Notes under the pieces: generated by a model
Told to the model about the DNA's origin: nothing
The model's database searches: none
Seen by the model: the letters and a program-made list of their open reading frames with translations, nothing else
Source: Ga0077527 sp964433345
GTDB lineage: Bacteria > Pseudomonadota > Gammaproteobacteria > Burkholderiales > SG8-41
Reading direction: 5' to 3'
NCBI GenBank assembly: GCA_964433345.1
Contig: CAYSQJ010000001.1
Coordinates: 186,001-250,000 of the forward strand
DNA length: 64,000 nt
Shown: piece after piece, positions 38,657 to 47,262 of the stretch
Position numbering within the stretch: position 1 is the first letter of the stretch
Layout: each line of letters opens with the position of its first letter
Made by a program: the position numbers and the translations under genes

Positions 38657-40175
38657 TGTCGAGCAACCCGGCAAGGCGGATGCGCTGCGGCTTGCCGTCA
38701 TGATGCAGGTCGAGCACACGACCGTCCTGCCAGGTGCCCGGAGCCATCAGGATCGATGCCGGTTCCCCGCCGTGGGCAGCGGTCAGCAGCACGCGGTCAT
38801 AAGGCAGGTCGCTGTTGGCCGGACGCGCCGCCGCCGCAGTCGCTTTAGCACGCAGCAGGCGGAAACCCAGCCAGGCCGTGCCTTCGCCGTCGACGGACAA
38901 GCGCTGCACGAAGCCGAGATAGGTGTTGCCGTTGGGGGCGACCAGGCCGAGCAGCTGGTTATAGATGAGCCGGGTGGTATCCGAAGGCTTGCGGCACAGG
39001 CCAAGGATGCCGGATGCGCTCTGGTTGGCGACGGTCCAGGTTTCCAGCGTGCGGCTGCGCACCGAGGCCTCGCCGACGGCGGGGCCGTCGACGCGCTCGA
39101 AACCGGCCATCTCGAAGCGTGCCCGCGACGACAGCCCGGCGTCGGGCGGCACAAAGGGCTTGCCGCTGATGTTGAAATGCATCGCCGCCAGCGTGCCGGA
39201 GACCAGTACGTTGAACGACACCGCCTTGCGCTCGTCGACGCGGCCGGTGCCGGGCATGATCCAGTGCGCGTGCAGGCCGAGCATCAGCTTTTCGCATTCC
39301 GCGCTGCCGATCAGGCCGAGGCCGAGCTTTTCCGGGCTCTGCGTTTTCAGCGCGATCGCGGCCTGGCGCAGTTTCTCGCCGACCTGCTCGAGCTCGAGGT
39401 AACGCAGGTTGCTGCCCGAGAGGTTCTTCAGCCGTCGCGCGCCCTCCGCAGAGTCGAGGGCGACGGCAAGGGCGGTTTCGCTGTTCGCCGCCGGCGGAGT
39501 TCGCGATATGTCGGCCAGAGCGACCCATTGCGCCAGCGCGCGATCGACCGTGTTCATCTGCAGCAGCGACAGCGAGTCCGGATTCGCCCGCTGGGTCAGC
39601 ACGACCTGCAGATAGGCGAGATTGACGTTGCTGGCGCCGCCGCCCTCACTGACCGGTGTGGTGGTGACCCCGGCGCTTTCGGCAAAGGCGTAGAGCCGAT
39701 GCACCTGCTCCCACAGCGCCGGCGGCACCGCGTGATAGGCGCGGTTGTGCGCCGTCATCGCGAAGCCGGCCATGCGCAGCGCGCGGTAACAGATGATTTC
39801 GGCGTGCTCGGCAAGGTCAGGGGCGGCTTCCGCCATGTCGGCGATCAGTGATTCATAGGCGTCGGCGACGATGCGCCAGAGCGAGATGCTGCGCTCGAAA
39901 ATCTCGCGCGTATCGTTGTCGAAGGGCACCGGCTTGCCCCAGTACTCGCGGCTGCGCGCGTGCTGTGTTTCGAGCAGCGTGTCGCGCAGCGACTCGAGCA
40001 CCCGCAGGCGCTCGTTGCCGTCGATCCGCGCGTCGGCGAGCAGGCGCAGCTGGGTCAGCAGCTGGGCCTGACGTTGCGCGGGGTTGGCGGAGCCGAGCTG
40101 CGCGACAAACGCTGCTGTCGCTGCGGCATCGGAGATTTTCAGCAGTCCCGGTGTGGCGCTCAAGACGGTGGCCAT
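38616..40175 (-). CDS. Hypothetical 519-aa protein
   Basis: I do not recognise this family, though similar uncharacterised proteins occur in Rhodocyclales. The first half is helical (repeated Ala/Leu/Glu stretches such as SLRDTLLETQHARSREYWGK and EICYRALRMAG-like helices). The second half is rich in beta-type segments (PNGNTYLGFVQRLSVDG, FNVLVSGTLAAMHFNISG), with a possible PilZ-like barrel near the C-terminus (HDGKPQRIRLAGLLDSG). No signal peptide or membrane helix is present. The ATG has an AGGGA ribosome-binding site at 7 bases. Its own promoter may lie in 40176-40299. Confidence 0.75.
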   Translation of the reverse strand: MATVLSATPGLLKISDAAATAAFVAQLGSANPAQRQAQLLTQLRLLADARIDGNERLRVLESLRDTLLETQHARSREYWGKPVPFDNDTREIFERSISLWRIVADAYESLIADMAEAAPDLAEHAEIICYRALRMAGFAMTAHNRAYHAVPPALWEQVHRLYAFAESAGVTTTPVSEGGGASNVNLAYLQVVLTQRANPDSLSLLQMNTVDRALAQWVALADISRTPPAANSETALAVALDSAEGARRLKNLSGSNLRYLELEQVGEKLRQAAIALKTQSPEKLGLGLIGSAECEKLMLGLHAHWIMPGTGRVDERKAVSFNVLVSGTLAAMHFNISGKPFVPPDAGLSSRARFEMAGFERVDGPAVGEASVRSRTLETWTVANQSASGILGLCRKPSDTTRLIYNQLLGLVAPNGNTYLGFVQRLSVDGEGTAWLGFRLLRAKATAAAARPANSDLPYDRVLLTAAHGGEPASILMAPGTWQDGRVLDLHHDGKPQRIRLAGLLDSGANFERAGYTAA

Positions 40176-40299
40176 TGCGTATCCCTGGAGTATCGGGTAC
40201 GCATTATTCGTAGCAGGAAGGTGGGTGCGCAAGTGAATAACGCAGATGTCGCCGAACCCCGACAATTGGCGCGTTCCAGGGTGTGCCAAATCGCACGCA

Positions 40300-43200
40300 T
40301 TACAGTAAAACCCGCTCGATGCCGCCGCTGTTGGCCCTGGCGACGTAGTCTTCCAGCCATTGCGGCCCGAGCAGCTTGCGCGCCATTTCGACGACGATGT
40401 AGTCGGCCTCGATGTCGGCGTCGCCGGCAAAGCGCGCCAGGCCCTGCAGGCAGGACGGGCAGGAGGTCAGCACCTTCACCGGCCCGTCACCGGCGGACTC
40501 GCGCAGTTTCGCCGTGCCGCGGCGCAATTCCTCTTCCTTGCGGAAACGCACCTGGGTCGAGATGTCGGGACGGGTGACCGCCAGCGTGCCGGATTCGCCG
40601 CAGCAGCGCTCGCTGAGCGTGACCGGCGCCGCCATCAGCGTGTTCACCACTTTCATCGGTGCATGGGTTTTCATCGGCGTGTGGCAGGGGTCGTGGTACA
40701 TGTAGCGCGTGCCAGTCACGCCATCGAGCTTCACGCCGCGCTCGAGCAGGTACTCGTGGATGTCGAGCAGCCGGCAGCCGGGGAAAATCTGTCCGAATTC
40801 GTATTTCTGCAGCTGGTCCATGCAGGTGCCGCAGGACACGATGACGGTCTTGATGTCGAGGTAATTCAGGGTGTGCGCGACGCGGTGGAACAGCACGCGG
40901 TTGGCGGTGGTGATCGCCTGGCCCTTGGCCTCCTCGCCGGCGGCGGTCTGCGGATAGCCGCAACACAGGTAGCCCGGCGGCAGCACGGTCTGTACGCCGA
41001 GATCGAACAGCATGGCCTGGGTGGCGAGGCCGACCTGGCTGAACAGGCGCTCCGAGCCGCAGCCCGGGAAATAGAACACCGCGTCCGAATCCTCGCTGAC
41101 CTTCGCCGGGTCGCGGATCACCGGCACCATGCGCGCGTCCTCGATGTCGAGCAGCGCGCGCGAAGCCTTCTTCGGCAGCCCGCCGGGCATCGGCTTGTTG
41201 ACGAAATGAATCACGTGCGCACGCAACGGCGGTTTGCCGGTGGTCGCCGGCGGGCGGCGCGTCTGCGGGCCGGCGAGCCCCAGCGCCTTCGCCGCGCGGT
41301 GCCCCAGCCGTTGCGCGCGGTAACCCCAGTCGATCATCAGCTTGCGCGTGACGTTGATGGTGCGCGGATCGGTGGCGTTGAGGAAAAACATCGCGGCCTT
41401 CGCGCCGGGATTGAAGCGGCGCTTGCCGTGGCTGCGCAGGAAGTTGCGCATCGCCATCGAGACATCGCCGAAGTCGATGTCCACCGGGCAGGGGTTCGCG
41501 CACTTGTGGCAGACCGTGCAGTGGTCGGCAACGTCGCCGAACTCGTCGAAATGCTCCAGCGAGATGCCGCGCCGGGTCTGCTCTTCGTAGAGAAAGGCCT
41601 CGATCAGCAGGCTGGTGGCGAGGATCTTGTTGCGCGGACTGTAGAGCAGGTTGGCGCGCGGCACGTGCGTTGCGCACACCGGCTTGCACTTGCCGCAGCG
41701 CAGGCAGTCCTTGACCGAGCTGGCGATCGCCCCGACGTCCGAATGCTCGAGGATCAGGCTTTCGGCACCAAGCAGCGAAAAACTGGGCGTATAGGCATTG
41801 CCGAGGTCGGCGCCGGGCAAAAGCTTGCCCTTGTTGAAGTGGCCGTGGGGATCCACCGCCTGCTTGTAATCCCGGAAGGCTTCGATGCGCTCCGCCGGCA
41901 GGAATTCGAGCTTGGTGATGCCTATGCCGTGCTCGCCGGAGATCACGCCGTCCAGCGACTCCGCCAGGCGCATGATGCGCGCGACCGCTTCGGCGGCCTC
42001 CTGCAGCATCGCGTAGTTGTCGGAGTTGACGGGGATATTGGTGTGCACGTTGCCGTCGCCGGCGTGCATGTGCAGTGCGACGAATACCCGGCCGCGCAGC
42101 GCCTGGCCGTGCGCGGCATCCACCGCTTCCATCACCCTGGCGAAGGGCCGGCCGTCGAAAAGATTGGCGAGGTGCGCCCGCACTTCCTCTTTCCACGACA
42201 CGCGGATGTCGTGGTCCTGCAGTACGTGGAAAAGCGTGGCGGACGGTGAGGCGTGAGACGTGAGGCGCGAGGCGTAAAAGTCCCATGACTCGCCGCGTTT
42301 TTCACCCAACTCCGCCAGGGTTGTATCAATGTGGTCGAGCAGCCATTGCCAGCGCCCGCGGGTGGCCCTGATCAGCGATTGCGCGCGTTCGACGCGGTCG
42401 CCGGTGACTTCGGCGGCGGAGACACCGGGGTCGGGACTCGCGACCGGCAGATCGCCGGCGAATACCGCCTCGACCGCGTCGAGGATGCGCAGCTTGTTGC
42501 GGATCGACAGCTCGATGTTGATGCGTTCGATGCCGTCGGAGTAGTCGCCGAGTCGCTCCAGCGGAATCACCACGTCCTCGTTGATCTTGAAGGCGTTGGT
42601 GTGGCGGGCAATAGCGGCGGTGCGCGCACGGTCCAGCCAGAAGGTCTTGCGCGCCTCGGCGGAGACGGCGATGAAACCTTCTGCGCCGCGGGCATTGGCG
42701 ATGCGCACCACCTGCGAGGCGGCGGCGGCTACCGCATCCTCGTTCTCGCCGACGATGTCGCCGACCAGCACCATTTTCGGGCGGCCGGCGCGGCGCGACT
42801 TGGTGGCGTAGCCGACGGCCTTGATGTAGCGCGCGTCGAGATGCTCGAGGCCGGCGAGTATCGCGTCGGGATTGCCGTCGAGGTAGTGCTTGATTTCGAC
42901 GATCGAGGGCACGGCCTCGCGCACCGGGCTGAAGAATTCAAGGCACACCGTGCGGATTGCAGGCGGCATCCGGTGCAGCACGAAAGTGGCCTCGGTGATG
43001 ATGCCGTCGCAGCCTTCCTTCTGGATACCGGGCAGGCCGCCCAGCACCTTGTCGGTGACATCCTTGCCCAATCCGCGCTTGCGGAAGGTCTCACCGGGAA
43101 TTTCGAGAACTTCGGGTTCGCCTTCCGCTGTCCTGCCATCGCGCGCGTAGCGCGTGATGCGGAAGCGCGCGAGCGCAATGTCGTGGATCTTGCCGAGATT

Positions 43201-44148
43201 GTGGTCGAGGCGCTCGACCAGCATCCAGCGCGCATCCGGCGTCACCATTTTCCAGGAGGCGAGGTTGTCGAGGGCGGTACCCCAGAGCACGGCTTTCTTG
43301 CCGCCGGCGTTCATCGCGACGTTGCCGCCGATGCAGGAGGCATCGGCCGAGGTCGGATCGCAGGCGAACACCAGGCCTGCCGCTTCCGCCGCCTCCATCG
43401 CGCGCCGCGTGACCACGCCGGCGCCGCAGCGCAGTACCGGCACCGCCTGCCCGACGCCGGGCAGCACGACCCGCTCGATCGCGGCCAGCGCATCGAGCTT
43501 TTCGGTATTGATCACCGCCGAACGGGGCGTCAGCGGAATCGCGCCGCCGGTGTAGCCGGTGCCGCCGCCGCGCGGAATGATGGTGAGGCCCAGTTCGATG
43601 CAGGCACGCACGATGTCCGCGACTTCGTCCCCGGTATCGGGGTTGATGACCACGAAGGGATACTCGACGCGCCAGTCGGTGGCGTCGGTGACATGCGACA
43701 CGCGCGCCAGCCCGTCGAACTGGATGTTGTCGCGGCGGGTTGTCCGGGACAGCCGGGCTAGTGCGCGGCGGCGCAGCGCCCGCGTCTCCTCGAATTCCGC
43801 CTCGAAGCCGTCCACCGCGTCGCGTGCCGCGGCGAGCAGCGCGGCCACCCGCTGGTCGCCGGCATCACGCCGCGCCTCGATGCCGTTCAGGCGGCTGCGC
43901 ATGCCCTCGATCAGCGCCGCGAGCCGCTTGCGGTTGCCGAGCAGGTCGTCCTCGATGTACGGATTGCGCTTGACGACCCACATGTCGCCGAGCACCTCGT
44001 AGAGCATTTTCGCCGAGCGCCCGGTGCGCCGCTGCGCGCGCAGCTCGTTCAGCAGGTCCCAGCGTTCGGCGCCGAGCAGGCGGATGACGATCTCGCGGTC
44101 GGAGAACGAAGTGTAGTTGTAGGGGATTTCGCGCAGGCGGGCGGTCAT
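40300..44148 (-). CDS. Large FAD-linked oxidase/Fe-S oxidoreductase fusion
   Basis: A 1282-aa multidomain protein. The N-terminal about 130 residues match the DUF3683-type region found in this class. A GlcD/D-lactate dehydrogenase-like FAD domain follows (about 165-340; IIPRGGGTGYTGGAIPLTP) and a FAD-oxidase C-terminal domain (to about 740; HMHAGDGNVHTNIPVN, EHGIGITKLEF). Two Fe-S clusters come next (LRCGKCKPVC and TVCHKCANPCPVD), then two CCG domains (FPGCGSERLF, LCCGYPQTA and HDPCHTPM, CCGESGTLA). It probably oxidises a 2-hydroxy acid and passes electrons to a quinone or other carrier. A heptamer array lies inside the coding sequence near residue 624. Confidence 0.9.
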   Translation of the reverse strand: MTARLREIPYNYTSFSDREIVIRLLGAERWDLLNELRAQRRTGRSAKMLYEVLGDMWVVKRNPYIEDDLLGNRKRLAALIEGMRSRLNGIEARRDAGDQRVAALLAAARDAVDGFEAEFEETRALRRRALARLSRTTRRDNIQFDGLARVSHVTDATDWRVEYPFVVINPDTGDEVADIVRACIELGLTIIPRGGGTGYTGGAIPLTPRSAVINTEKLDALAAIERVVLPGVGQAVPVLRCGAGVVTRRAMEAAEAAGLVFACDPTSADASCIGGNVAMNAGGKKAVLWGTALDNLASWKMVTPDARWMLVERLDHNLGKIHDIALARFRITRYARDGRTAEGEPEVLEIPGETFRKRGLGKDVTDKVLGGLPGIQKEGCDGIITEATFVLHRMPPAIRTVCLEFFSPVREAVPSIVEIKHYLDGNPDAILAGLEHLDARYIKAVGYATKSRRAGRPKMVLVGDIVGENEDAVAAAASQVVRIANARGAEGFIAVSAEARKTFWLDRARTAAIARHTNAFKINEDVVIPLERLGDYSDGIERINIELSIRNKLRILDAVEAVFAGDLPVASPDPGVSAAEVTGDRVERAQSLIRATRGRWQWLLDHIDTTLAELGEKRGESWDFYASRLTSHASPSATLFHVLQDHDIRVSWKEEVRAHLANLFDGRPFARVMEAVDAAHGQALRGRVFVALHMHAGDGNVHTNIPVNSDNYAMLQEAAEAVARIMRLAESLDGVISGEHGIGITKLEFLPAERIEAFRDYKQAVDPHGHFNKGKLLPGADLGNAYTPSFSLLGAESLILEHSDVGAIASSVKDCLRCGKCKPVCATHVPRANLLYSPRNKILATSLLIEAFLYEEQTRRGISLEHFDEFGDVADHCTVCHKCANPCPVDIDFGDVSMAMRNFLRSHGKRRFNPGAKAAMFFLNATDPRTINVTRKLMIDWGYRAQRLGHRAAKALGLAGPQTRRPPATTGKPPLRAHVIHFVNKPMPGGLPKKASRALLDIEDARMVPVIRDPAKVSEDSDAVFYFPGCGSERLFSQVGLATQAMLFDLGVQTVLPPGYLCCGYPQTAAGEEAKGQAITTANRVLFHRVAHTLNYLDIKTVIVSCGTCMDQLQKYEFGQIFPGCRLLDIHEYLLERGVKLDGVTGTRYMYHDPCHTPMKTHAPMKVVNTLMAAPVTLSERCCGESGTLAVTRPDISTQVRFRKEEELRRGTAKLRESAGDGPVKVLTSCPSCLQGLARFAGDADIEADYIVVEMARKLLGPQWLEDYVARANSGGIERVLL
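42245..42279 (-). repeat. Heptamer array inside the FAD/Fe-S oxidoreductase gene
   Basis: Five 7-bp units (GGTGAGG, CGTGAGA, CGTGAGG, CGCGAGG, CGTAAAA) lie within the coding sequence. On the coding strand they encode part of the segment FYASRLTSHASPSA (about residues 624-636). The length is not a multiple of three, yet the frame is intact. Confidence 0.7.
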
Positions 44149-44171
44149 GGGAACAGTGCGGAGTGCTGGGC

Positions 44172-44185
44172 GATGAATGATGAGC
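44172..44185. repeat. Short heptamer pair upstream of the FAD/Fe-S gene
   Basis: Two units, GATGAAT and GATGAGC, identical to two units of the array at 2265. They lie 24-37 bases upstream of the start of the large oxidoreductase gene. No opposed array was found. Confidence 0.5.
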
Positions 44186-44257
44186 GGGGGTCCGCGGCGC
44201 GCGGTGAGGGCAATGCACGCAGGAGCAGCAGTTTAGCGCAACGCGGCGAGGCCGGCA

Positions 44258-44653
44258 TTACACCGTCAGCACGGCGATGACCCAGTAGCGGGCAAACTTG
44301 CCGACGGCGATGAACAGCAGCGACCACAGGGGATTCAGCCGCAGCCAGCCGGCGGCCACGCACAGCGGGTCGCCGACGAGCGGCACCCATGACAGCAGCA
44401 ACACCGGGCTGCCCCAGCGTTGCACGGTGGCCAGGCCTTTCAGCGGCTTGCGCTGCGGAATCAGGCGGCCGATCAGGTAGGAGGACAGGCCGCCCAGCGT
44501 GTTGCCCAGCGTAGCCACCGCGAGCAGCAGCCACAGCTGCTCCGGGTTCTGCCGGAGCAGCGCGAACAGCACCGCCTCGGAGCCGCCGGGCAGCAGGGTC
44601 GCCGCCAGAAAACTGCTGGCGAACAGCGCGGTCAGCGTGACAGGGGTGTCCAA
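44258..44653 (-). CDS. YqaA-family membrane protein
   Basis: A 131-aa polytopic protein of the YqaA group within the DedA/SNARE-associated superfamily. It has FLAATLLPGGSEAVLFALL, GNTLGGLSSYLIGRLIP, PVLLLSWVPLVGDPLCVAAG and a last helix. About four membrane segments are expected. DedA relatives influence envelope stability and lipid carrier recycling; YqaA itself is uncharacterised. The gene is divergent from the methyltransferase at 44783. Confidence 0.87.
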   Translation of the reverse strand: MDTPVTLTALFASSFLAATLLPGGSEAVLFALLRQNPEQLWLLLAVATLGNTLGGLSSYLIGRLIPQRKPLKGLATVQRWGSPVLLLSWVPLVGDPLCVAAGWLRLNPLWSLLFIAVGKFARYWVIAVLTV

Positions 44654-44782
44654 GGGACGGCGGCGGGAATCATCGTGATTTGAACAAGGTGCCGGGGTTC
44701 TTTAAACTCCGGGCTCCCCGCCCGGTTACGCCGGGCGCGCAATCCATAGCAGCACCGACCGCAAAACCGACCGGCAAGGCCC

Positions 44783-45388
44783 ATGGCACTGATTTCCGAA
44801 GAATACCGCAGGATGCAGGAAGAACTGCACCGCAATCCGAATTACGGGGTTGCCTCGGTGCAGTACGCGCCCATGGTTGCCGAGGTGCTGAAGCAGGTGG
44901 GCGCCACGGAACTGCTGGACTACGGTGCGGGCAAGGGACGCCTCGGCGAAACACTGAAAACCCTGATGCCTGAACCGCCGCAGGTCCGGCATTACGATCC
45001 GGCCCGGCCGGAATGGGCGGTCACGCCGCAGCCCGCGCCTTTCGTCGCATGCATCGACGTGCTCGAACACATAGAGCCGGATCTGCTCGACAACGTGCTC
45101 GATGACCTGCGCCGGGTGACTGCGGGCCACGGATTTTTCACCGTGCACACCGGGCCGGCGGTGAAAGTGCTGGCCGACGGACGCAATGCCCATTTGATCC
45201 AGCAGCCGCCGGCCTGGTGGCTGCCGAAGTTCCTGAGCCGTTTCGACCTCGTCGTGTTCCAGCGCATGCCGCAGGGCTTCTGGGTGGTCGTTCAGCAGTC
45301 GCCCGATGCCGTGCCGGACACGTCGGCCAGCGCGGGCCGGCCGGCCGGCCCGCTGAAGCGTGTTCTCGGCTCGATTTTCCGTTCTTGA
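44783..45388 (+). CDS. SAM-dependent methyltransferase (class I)
   Basis: A 201-aa protein with a Rossmann methyltransferase core. Motif I is in LLDYGAGKGRLGETL, and ACIDVLEHIEPDLLDNVLDD and HGFFTVHTGPAVKVL follow the usual order. Similar proteins occur near nucleotide-sugar or glycan genes, but the acceptor is unknown. The last 25 residues are Pro/Ala/Gly-rich and basic. The ATG at 44783 starts the conserved helix; only weak ribosome-binding bases precede it. The next gene begins 31 bases downstream. Confidence 0.8.
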   Translation: MALISEEYRRMQEELHRNPNYGVASVQYAPMVAEVLKQVGATELLDYGAGKGRLGETLKTLMPEPPQVRHYDPARPEWAVTPQPAPFVACIDVLEHIEPDLLDNVLDDLRRVTAGHGFFTVHTGPAVKVLADGRNAHLIQQPPAWWLPKFLSRFDLVVFQRMPQGFWVVVQQSPDAVPDTSASAGRPAGPLKRVLGSIFRS

Positions 45389-45419
45389 TCACAGCAACTC
45401 TCCACAAGGAATGCAAAAC

Positions 45420-46109
45420 ATGAATTACGCCATTGATTTCCCCGGTGTCGTCACACTGCCCGTCGTCGAGAGCAGCAAGGCCTTTCCGGTCGGCCGCATT
45501 TACTGCGTCGGCCGCAACTATGCCGAGCATGCGCGCGAGATGGGCCATGACCCCGACCGCGAGCCGCCGTTTTTCTTCATGAAGCCGGCCGATGCCATCG
45601 TCCCCAACGGCGCGACGATCCCTTATCCGCAGATGACCAAGGACGTGCACCACGAAATCGAGATGATCGTCGCCATCGGCAAGGGCGGTGCCAACATTCC
45701 GGTGGAAAAGGCGCTTGACCATGTCTTCGGTTACGGCGTCGGCCTCGACATGACCCGCCGCGACCTGCAGGGCGAAGCGAAAAAGATGGGCCGGCCCTGG
45801 GAGATGGGCAAGGCATTCGACAACTCCGCGCCCTGCACCGCGCTGAAACCGGTGTCCATGGTCGGCCATCCGGCGAAAGGCGCGATCTGGCTCAAGGTCA
45901 ACGGCGAAGTGAAACAGAAGGGTGACCTGTCGGAGCTGATCTGGAACGTGCCGGAGACGATTGCCTACCTGTCCCAGCTGATCACGCTGCGCCCCGGCGA
46001 CATCATCATGTCCGGCACCCCTGCGGGTGTCGGCCCGATCAAACCCGGCGACAAGCTGGAAGGGCATGTCGACGGCGTCGGTGACCTGACCGTCACTTAC
46101 GCCAAGTAA
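45420..46109 (+). CDS. Fumarylacetoacetate hydrolase-family protein
   Basis: A 229-aa FAH-fold hydrolase or isomerase. The metal-binding core is visible in CVGRNYAEHAREMG, FFMKPADAIV, HHEIEMIVAIGKGG and GYGVGLDMTRRDLQ, and the later IMSGTPAGVGPIKPGD is the typical family end. Members cleave C-C bonds in fumarylpyruvate or acylpyruvates. The ATG at 45420 has an AAGGA at 9 bases; an earlier ATG at 45411 is too close to it. Its stop is followed directly by a heptamer array. Confidence 0.93.
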   Translation: MNYAIDFPGVVTLPVVESSKAFPVGRIYCVGRNYAEHAREMGHDPDREPPFFFMKPADAIVPNGATIPYPQMTKDVHHEIEMIVAIGKGGANIPVEKALDHVFGYGVGLDMTRRDLQGEAKKMGRPWEMGKAFDNSAPCTALKPVSMVGHPAKGAIWLKVNGEVKQKGDLSELIWNVPETIAYLSQLITLRPGDIIMSGTPAGVGPIKPGDKLEGHVDGVGDLTVTYAK

Positions 46110-46113
46110 GGTC

Positions 46114-46187
46114 GGTGATTGGTGATTCGTAATTCGTAACTGGTTATGGGTAAGCGGTAGAGGCGGGTCATTTGCTTACCGCTTTCC
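46114..46187. repeat. Heptamer array between the FAH and aldo/keto reductase genes
   Basis: About eight units from 46114 (GGTGATT twice, then CGTAATT, CGTAACT, GGTTATG, GGTAAGC and degenerate ones), followed by two reversed units (GCTTACC, GCTTTCC) at 46174-46187. GGTAAGC and GCTTACC can pair. Confidence 0.72.
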
Positions 46188-46198
46188 TGGAGCATCCC

Positions 46199-47197
46199 AT
46201 GCACAAGCGCCGACTCGGTCGCAACGGTCCCGAAGTGCCGGCACTGGGCCTTGGTTGCATGGGCATGTCGATCAGCTACGGCGAGCCCAACGATCCGGAA
46301 TCGATCGCGACCATGTACCGGGCTTTCGAGCTCGGATGCAATCTGCTGGTGACTTCCGACGCCTACGGCAGCGGGGTCAACGAGTCATTGATTGCGCAGG
46401 CGATCAAGGGCCGGTGCGAGCAGGTGCTGATCGCCACCAAGTTCGGCAACCTTGGACTTGCCGCGCGCGGCGGCGGTGATGCGCCGGCACTGTCCGGCGG
46501 GCATCCCGACTACGTGCCGCAGGCCTGCGAGGCGAGCCTGAAGCGGCTGGGTGTGGATGTGATCGACATCTACGGCCTGCACCGCGTTGATCCCGCCGTG
46601 CCGATCGAGGACACCGTCGGCGCGATGAAGCGACTGGTCGAGCAGGGCAAGGTGCGTTACCTCGCACTGTCGGAGGCCGGCGAGCAGACCATCCGCCGCG
46701 CGCAGGCGGTGCATCCGATCGCGGCGGTGGAAACGGAATACTCGCTGTGGAGTCGCGATGTCGAGGACCGCATCCTGCCGGTCTGTCGCGAACTGGGTAT
46801 CGGCTACATGGCCTATGCGCCGCTGGGCCGCGGTTTTCTGACTGCGACCATCAAGAGTGTGGATGCGCTGATCGCCAAGGACCGGCGTCGCGAACACCCT
46901 CGCTTTTTGCCAAAAAATATTAATAAAAACAATGAGTTATTGAATATTCTCGAGGCGGTAGCGAGTGCTCACCAAGCGACTGCGGCGCAGATTGCTCTGG
47001 CCTGGCTGCTGGCTCAGGGGCCGGACATCGTGCCCATTCCCGGCACCAAGCGCCGCCGCTATCTCGAAGAAAATCTGGCCGCCGCGGATCTGCAGCTGAG
47101 CGCCGCGGAACTGGCGCAGCTGTCGGCGGCCTTTCCGCCCGGCGTCACCGCCGGCACTCGTTATCCGGAGAAGCAGCTGAAGGCGTTGGGGATCTGA
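46199..47197 (+). CDS. Aldo/keto reductase, catalytic Asp replaced
   Basis: A 332-aa protein of the AKR fold with the family order KRRLGRNGPEVPALGLGCMG, the Tyr motif, Lys in VLIATKFG, His in YGLHRVDP and the C-terminal PIPGTKRRRYLEEN cofactor site. Where active members have FFDTADVYG, it has LLVTSDAYG, so the conserved catalytic Asp appears to be Val. Activity may therefore be altered. Residues about 240-252 (PKNINKNNELLNILE) are encoded by AT-element copy E. The ATG at 46199 has an upstream CTGGAG. Confidence 0.87.
   Translation: MHKRRLGRNGPEVPALGLGCMGMSISYGEPNDPESIATMYRAFELGCNLLVTSDAYGSGVNESLIAQAIKGRCEQVLIATKFGNLGLAARGGGDAPALSGGHPDYVPQACEASLKRLGVDVIDIYGLHRVDPAVPIEDTVGAMKRLVEQGKVRYLALSEAGEQTIRRAQAVHPIAAVETEYSLWSRDVEDRILPVCRELGIGYMAYAPLGRGFLTATIKSVDALIAKDRRREHPRFLPKNINKNNELLNILEAVASAHQATAAQIALAWLLAQGPDIVPIPGTKRRRYLEENLAAADLQLSAAELAQLSAAFPPGVTAGTRYPEKQLKALGI
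46912..46939 (-). repeat. AT-rich dispersed element, copy E, inside the aldo/keto reductase gene
   Basis: Minus strand TAACTCATTGTTTTTATTA then ATATTTTTT. It is translated on the plus strand as KNINKNNEL within the reductase, keeping the frame. Confidence 0.82.
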
Positions 47198-47262
47198 CCA
47201 GTAAACGGACCGGCGAATAACAACGGTAAAACAAGCCACCGTATCCCGGCTGTTATGCGCCC

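Noticed and set aside
40176..40299. Possible sigma-54 promoter (TGGCAC) upstream of the 519-aa protein gene
   Set aside because: The second half of the motif (TTGCW with GC at the right distance) is missing. A sigma-70-like TTGCGC/AATAAT pair fits better, though only weakly.
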